From NCBI GenBank assembly GCA_016617855.1, contig JAECUM010004910.1, positions 31,889 to 95,888 on the forward strand: DNA of 64,000 bases, written 5' to 3'. The notes below the pieces were generated by a model. That model was not told the DNA's origin and did not search any database. It saw only the letters and a program-made list of their open reading frames with translations. This document shows, one piece after another, positions 58,017 to 64,000 of the stretch (position 1 is its first letter; every line of letters starts with the position of its first letter). The position numbers and the translations under genes are program-made. The DNA comes from Megalonaias nervosa (taxonomy: Eukaryota > Mollusca > Bivalvia > Unionida > Unionidae).

Positions 58017-60211
58017 GTAATCAAGTTAATTAAATTGTGACAGGAAGTTGTGAAATTTAGAAATTGAAAAGGCGATTTGTGTGCTTTTTATTTGTTGAGC
58101 AGAAACACACGTTTAAATTTCCTATACAGACCTTTCATAGTAATTTGCTTGAGAGCATTATTGGCAAAGAAATATTAAACAATTAACTGGTACTGAATTT
58201 TAGAAATTTATGTAACAAATATTCAAAAATGAAAATGATCGTCAGCACAGTAATAGTAAATGTACATACATTTGACTTCTTGCTAAATGGGACATATTAG
58301 TTTACTGCTAATGTGGCTTAATTTACATTATTTAATACAGTGCCCGAAGTCAGTAAACATTTATGCAACAAGAACACATTCTAATAATTTTAATCATTTA
58401 TTGACATGAATAATACAAAAAGACCTGTACTCAATTCTCTTGGGTTATTCTAATAAAGCAGAAGACCAGACAGGTATTTCCACGGTTCACCAGTCTTGCC
58501 AGTTAATGTCGTTGTATTGAGGCAGGATAGACATGTTGAAGAATCATGACATGTCAGCGTCCAAACTTTAGGTGTTCATTAATACTGTACTGAAATTTCA
58601 GTTTACTATAGCAACTGATACAAAAGATGAGATTTAAAAAATCCGAATACAGGCCATTAACATCCTCGACGAAGGAAAAGTGATACGTACATGGTACAGT
58701 ATGTCTAATTCACGGGCGAGATTTTGATACGAACAGATACAATTAAACCATCAGTACGCATCGCCACCGATTACAAACCACACATCCTATGGAGTGCCTA
58801 AACTAGCATGTAATCAGTAATCCATACAAGAAAACATTATAACACTTCATTGTTCAAAACAAAAATAAACCAGACAAAAGTGCTAAAATATATCTGAAGA
58901 AAACCTTGCTACTATGTCCAAGGACTTTACATTTGGTATAACGCTATATGCAAATATAGGATCAACGTCTGTAACTGCTCTTGTGTTGTTGTTCTTGCCA
59001 TATAATAATAAAGCAAGAACATGGATCTGGACTAGCACAAAGAGGGAATAACAAGAAAAGAAATATCGCAAAAGGAAAAATGCTCTTCCATCGTAACTAG
59101 TGGAAAAAAGCGTCTGAAAAGTTTCTCTCGTCTGGTACCTTGACCTTTGGTATACTCGCACCTTGTTACACTGAACACGGTACGAGTGGAATAAGGTCAG
59201 GTTACCTGACTAAAATTCTCCTTTGAAGAACAAAATTAGGAATAATTTATAAAGGCTCAGTTTTCAACCTTATTGTATGAAGTATATTCAAGATGTAAGG
59301 ATTTCGAGTTTCAATTCAATTGTGCAATATGATTAGATGTTTAAAATGCTCTTTTTGAAATAGGATCTTTTTGAGGTTCCAATTAAGATATCAGGCAATT
59401 AATGACATAGGCAGTAGCAAAATTGTCTATTTCTTTTCAAGTTAAAGTTTTGCAATTTTAATCATGTTAAATGCAGGCTGATTACATGTGCGGATTTTCC
59501 CGCATTTGTCGGATAATTGTTTTTCACAACGTGATTTTTGGAACGATCAAAACTGAATTGCAAACTTTTTATTTTCTGTTTATGTTTTATTTTAAAATAT
59601 AGGTGATAACTGTCAATACTGCATACTGTGGATTGAAGGACGGGAAATTATCTATTAAACAGTAGGATGTACCTCTATTTTGGTACTATTATTTTGCACT
59701 AAGTCCCTCATTAATTAAAGTCCCTCATTAATTCCCTTCAATTGCAAACTGATTTCCATAAATAACGATAAAAGGGAGTATTATTGGCAGTGAGTGGCCA
59801 CTAAGTGAATGCTGGGAAGTCAGTTGTAGTAGCTCACGAAGCCACCGTCAAGTAAAAACAACCCGCATGTAAAGTAAGTTATGCGACGACACGAAAAAGT
59901 ATTGATAGCAAAAACTAATGTAACATTGAAAGGGAGCAGTAAGAAATAATATGAGCATGACTTCACTGCACACAAATGCCATTATAATGTGTAAGAATTT
60001 CCAGTGTAGAAATACATTAAAGATGGGAATCGTCTGTTGCAGATTAGTCGGTGGTAGAAAGGTAATTCGGTGTCTCGGCGCTTGTAGATTCGCCTGCAAG
60101 TAGAAGGAAAATGGTATGTTAGACGGAATAATGCTTATTTGTGATGCTAAAAGCAAAGTTTCTAAATCGGCCGGATGAGATAAGAAGAGCAAGTATCATG
60201 TTACACGTGAG
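58017..60211. other. Intergenic or intronic, nothing recognised
   Basis: Slightly less AT-rich than the left half. Open frames here have no recognised motif. Confidence 0.45.
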
Positions 60212-60357
60212 ACTGGTTATTGGAGTCACGGCTTTTAAGTGGGCAATGCTCCTTTTAATGATGGAGTCTCCATCTTTAAGTGGCAAACGCTCCGTTTTAT
60301 GGTAGAGTCTCAATCTTTAAGTGGCAAACGCTCCATTTTATAGTGGAGTCACGACCG
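60212..60357 (+). repeat. ~50-bp tandem repeat, three copies
   Basis: TTTAAGTGGCAAACGCTCC then TTTTATGGTGGAGTCTC-type text occurs three times, the first copy diverged. Confidence 0.9.
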
Positions 60358-60490
60358 TCAAATTGTTAATGTGTGATATATTCATGAAAACTCTGACAGG
60401 GGTGCATTGTGTATCAGCATAGGTATAGGTATTGCGTACGAATTCAATGAGATGGAAATTTCATTGCAATGAACGAAAAGAGCTATTTAA

Positions 60491-60512
60491 GTGTGTGTGT
60501 GTGTGTGTGTGT
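60491..60512. repeat. GT microsatellite
   Basis: Eleven GT units. Confidence 0.95.
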
Positions 60513-62683
60513 TTAATAAATAAACGTTTAACTTGTGTATTTATTTTACACCATAATAATATCTATAAATGTACCATTATGACGTTTGAGCTCTGCATAT
60601 GTTGTATCATGTGTAACCAAAACTAAGACCAGCCTTAATCACAAAGTAGCTTTCATACAATCTAAACAGCATTAATATGTGTAGCCATTTATATTCCATC
60701 ATTACTTTTAATGTACAACCATTAACATTCCATAATCACTTGTGCCATAATCAATCCCCACAAAATATAATTTATTCACAATAGAGTGTTCAAATAGTTG
60801 CTTTAGAATGTATCATGTTTAGTTTCAATTACCATCTCTACTTGAAAATTATCAAACCTTGTTTCTAAATATGTAGATCTTTAGTTTTATAGTAAACCGT
60901 GAGGTCTGCTAAATAAGAAACTAATTTCCGTCGAAATGTAGAATGAAAGAAAATACAATCTTATTGACTCTAATCTTAGTAAGGTCGATTGCACGGAGTT
61001 CTCAAAACTTAAATGATGTCTCCTGACAGCAAGATTGGAAGCACGAGATGGTCATTGGTAGTTTCAGATAGCCCAAGTGGGATAATAACTATGCCCCCTT
61101 GAAGGTGGTTTTACATCAGGTGGATCCTGTTGTGGTTTATTAGTGACCTTATACGACAGTTAAGGAATCGGTGTGCAATTCGTATTAGAGGACTCGCTTG
61201 CACCGAGTCCAATACTAATTTAACACTGACAGCAATAATCTCGTACATAGTCACTAACAAATTATATAACGAATTTATCCCACCAAAAGTCCTTTACATT
61301 AGACCTAAATAATAGAGACATCCCATTGTATTTCAATAATTTTATGAGGTGGGATAAGTTTTGATCTAAGATCCCCTGAGAAAGTGTTGACATCGTCTAA
61401 ATGATGACGGTCATATTGTACATGACATCAAAAAGCCACTAGACTTGTATACAACTAAATTGTTCTTATAGCATTCTTACTGACTGATATAATTTTTATA
61501 TTTTTTATTTAAATGTGTTTACTTGGTGTGCTTTGTGTTTTAATCTCACCTAAATACTTCCCAGTCTAAACATCCTCGGCATTTTTCATCGCGAGCTAAT
61601 AAAATCCTTGGCTGTAACTACCGGACATTTTGAACTTACGTCAACCCAGTGGTTATCATTACGTCAAAAAACATAACTGAGGTCACAATTACGATCTGAT
61701 GTGTCATCCCGAACAGGACCGTAAGCAATAGTTTCAGGCTATTGACCCGATGATTTCTTATTGTTTGTTTCATTACAGAGATGGATGAATAATATTAACA
61801 ATTAAAATGTAGGTATATTAATGACTGCTGAAACGCTGCCGAATGATTTTTTTTTCTACACCTATAATAACCATTTATCTTCACATCCAGCCGAATCGAC
61901 CATATCTTATTAATTTGGAAGTACCACTACGATCACCTCTGAGTCTTTATCAAAGAATCGAATTTATTGGACTTGCAGATGAATGAAACGACTATGTTCC
62001 GAATACATTTATCCCCAGGCCCTCCAATACCATTCTGAACTATATATATTATTTCTGTAGGACAAAATTATGCTTCGGATGTATATCGGCGCAGTAAGTT
62101 ATAGAAAAATCATGCATTTTGTTCGCCGGAAAAGTCTCCACAAAAAAGAAACCCCATTCTATCAGGACCACCTAAATATTTCTGCATTTGCATAGGCTGT
62201 AGGATTGACCGAGTTATTACAAATGAAAAAAAAAATGTGTTCGATCAGTCGTACCTTCTCGGTCAATCCTTGCTTCATAAATAGCCTAAGTTGTATAGGG
62301 GAATCAATACGTTTCTCCAGAAATTTAAGACAAATGTAGATCACGATTGAAGAAAGAAAAACTACTCATTCTGGGTTTTAGTTAGTAGTTTCTAGGGACA
62401 ACTCCGCAAAAGCATGTACGCTAGGTTCAATGCAAAGTACGGTACTGTCGTTTCGTGATAACATATCTTAAATAGCCGCAGTTATGTTTACATTTCCTTT
62501 CTCCATTTCGGCATTTTCCTCCTCCAGCTTTGTCGCCTACCCACATTGCCTCTTTGACTGAAGCAAAAGCGTCTTCCACTTTTCTACCTCCGAACACCTC
62601 ACGGAAACCCAGACATATTATAATAATTTTAGGAGTCAGGAGAATTACATTCCTTAGGTGACTTATGTACAATAGATAAATAC
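60513..62683. other. Region between repeats and the minus-strand exon
   Basis: No supported exon. Around 61560-61740 the sequence is richer in GC and CpG than its surroundings and carries two TTACGTCA motifs. Confidence 0.45.
61636..61666. promoter_or_regulatory. Pair of TTACGTCA (CRE/ATF-like) motifs
   Basis: TTACGTCA at 61636-61643 and again at 61659-61666, 23 bp apart, in a local CpG-containing patch. The 8-mer is a known bZIP (CREB/ATF type) binding word. Regulatory function and the target gene are not shown; chance or repeat origin is possible. Confidence 0.25.
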
Positions 62684-63149
62684 CAGATTTTTTAAGTTCC
62701 AGAAACTCGCTTGCTACTGTTGTGCCGTCCTTGTTACTGGTATGATCTTTTCTTTCCACCACTATGCTACTTCCAGATTTAGAACCTTCTCTGCTTATTT
62801 TATGCAAAAGTGTCTGTTTCTCCTCGAGATTAATATTTCCAGTGTTTTGTTCCTTTTCTTTATCCGTGGAATGTACGTGATTATGTTCATTTTCACGCTG
62901 CTGGGTCTGAACAGTTTGATCATTGGTCTTATTAGCATAATTCTTGTCTTTCTCTTTTGTCGCATGAGATCTGTCAGACAGTATTTTTTGCTTGGAAATT
63001 TTTTGATACGTAAGTTTTGTCGCACCAGTTGCGATTCCGCCTATTGATAGCGTGCCGTCAGAATTATCAGCAGCAATGTTCGGCAAAGACTTGGATACCG
63101 CATTGTAAACTTCTTTCCTTCCTTTAATTTCCTTGTACGATTCAGATTG
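62684..63149 (-). CDS. Exon of an unrecognised minus-strand gene
   Basis: On the reverse strand an acceptor (CCACAAAGTAG at 63150) opens a frame with no stop for about 155 codons to a donor-like TCTG|GTATTTA (62683). It starts QSESYKEIKGRKEVYNAVSK, SLPNIAADNSDGTLSIGG, IATGATKLTYQK, then a long Lys/Glu/Asn/Gln/Thr-rich hydrophilic stretch (KEKDKNYANKTNDQTVQTQQ). The first 45 residues look conserved and structured in style, and the rest disordered. There is no signal peptide or catalytic motif. The open frame continues past the donor to 62427 into hydrophobic text that is probably intron. The gene would continue beyond this exon in both directions. Confidence 0.5.
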
Positions 63150-63477
63150 CTACTTTGTGGGAAAAAATAAGAATGGTATTAAATTTTACAATAATTGTCT
63201 TGGAGTAAATTCTGGCATGGCTTTAAACAATCCGCATTGTTATTATTATGATACAAATAAGTGGCTTTCAATACACAGGTTATGAATCTGAGAGTAAATG
63301 CAAATAAAATCTTCATCAAAGAGAGGCTCCTTCAGAATGTTACAACATTAAGGACATTGGTTTGTTTTACTCTTATTAGATAATAATTTTAAACATACAT
63401 GTGAATATCCAATATTGTTTGCAAGAAATATGGATTCAAACTATAAAATAAAGCTTTACACATCTTTCAGATTTTTT
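63150..63477. other. Intron of the minus-strand gene, nothing recognised
   Basis: AT-rich sequence upstream, on the minus strand, of the exon. Confidence 0.4.
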
Positions 63478-63785
63478 TTGTATCTGTACTTATTTGCAAT
63501 AATATATGTCAGTTTGCAATAATCTATAATCTACGTAAGTTTGCAATAATCTGTGTAAATTTGCAATAATCTATGTCAATTTGCAATAATTTTTGTCAGT
63601 TGTAATAATCTATGTCAATTTTCAATAACTCTTGTCAGTTTGCAATAATCTATGTCAATTTGCAATAATCTATGTCAGTTTGCAATAATTTTTGTCAGTT
63701 TGCAATAATCTATGTCAATTTGCAATAATCTATGTCTGTTTGCAATAATCTATGTCAACTTGCAATAATCTATGTTAGTTTGAGT
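63478..63785 (+). repeat. 23-bp satellite, ~13 copies
   Basis: The unit TTTGCAATAATCTATGTCAA (last bases vary AG/AA plus TT) repeats head to tail with a period of 22-23 bp. Two subtypes alternate, CTATGTCAAT and TTTTGTCAGT, hinting at a higher-order unit. No spacers. Confidence 0.95.
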
Positions 63786-63915
63786 ATGAGCTAAATTATG
63801 GTTACCCTTTGTTGGTTTGTGTTTAATTTCCATCGGGAGAATTGAATCAGCACCTAAATAGAATTAAAAGAAATAAACCTCATTTGAACGAATATAAAAT
63901 CTAGAGAGAGCAGAA

Positions 63916-63916
<1 letters not shown>

Positions 63917-64000
<84 letters not shown>
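63917..64000. repeat. CT then AT microsatellite at window edge
   Basis: CT run 63917-63950, a short GTATAGATAT link, then an AT run to the last base, so its full length is unknown. Confidence 0.97.

Noticed and set aside
63478..63785. Short regular repeats resembling a CRISPR array
   Set aside because: Head-to-tail 23-bp satellite without spacers.

Overview
The window is AT-rich animal nuclear DNA, most likely from a lophotrochozoan and probably a mollusc. I base this on one large split gene with GT/AG introns, tRNA-derived SINEs, a Nimb/I-like LINE that carries its own RNase H, TA-flanked inverted-repeat transposons and many satellites and microsatellites. There are no operons, ribosome binding sites, CRISPR arrays or rRNA. 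The group call is an inference from repeat style, and no species is claimed.

The only confidently recognised cellular gene is a plus-strand CCDC122-like coiled-coil gene. Eight phase-compatible exons lie between 2194 and 44479 and encode a predicted 355-residue protein. Its introns, up to about 13 kb, hold most of the mobile DNA. A 168-nt open segment at 17480-17647 has splice sites and symmetric phase and could be an extra exon or part of a nested gene.

The mobile DNA can be read as layers. Family 1 (about 1.6 kb, TA target, ends starting CACCTCTCCCTCAATAACT) has three copies: 13583-16931 (reverse), 24173-25760 and 28228-36605. Family 2 (about 1.8 kb, TA target, ends CAGTGTGACCCCGCTATAAC) has three copies: 14529-16295, 26079-28062 and 40992-42808. 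The first family 2 copy sits inside the first family 1 copy. The second sits in a 42-bp satellite that family 1 also hit. The third family 1 copy is split by a full-length but dead LINE (28530-34239) flanked by a 13-bp target duplication. A Tigger-like element (44703-45692), a second decayed LINE (about 49725-54575), an older RT remnant (about 10880-12330), two small palindromic MITEs and three SINE-like copies complete the set.

Downstream of the gene, 44.5-62 kb is mostly decayed repeats and satellites (50-bp, ~150-bp and 66-bp periods), with one possible exon of an unknown gene at 57904-58016. At the right edge a minus-strand exon (62684-63149) marks another unrecognised gene, followed by a 23-bp satellite and CT/AT microsatellites. 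I found no convincing new biochemical system. The most interesting items are the transposon stratigraphy, the duplicated splice donor, the candidate cassette exon and the two unidentified exons.
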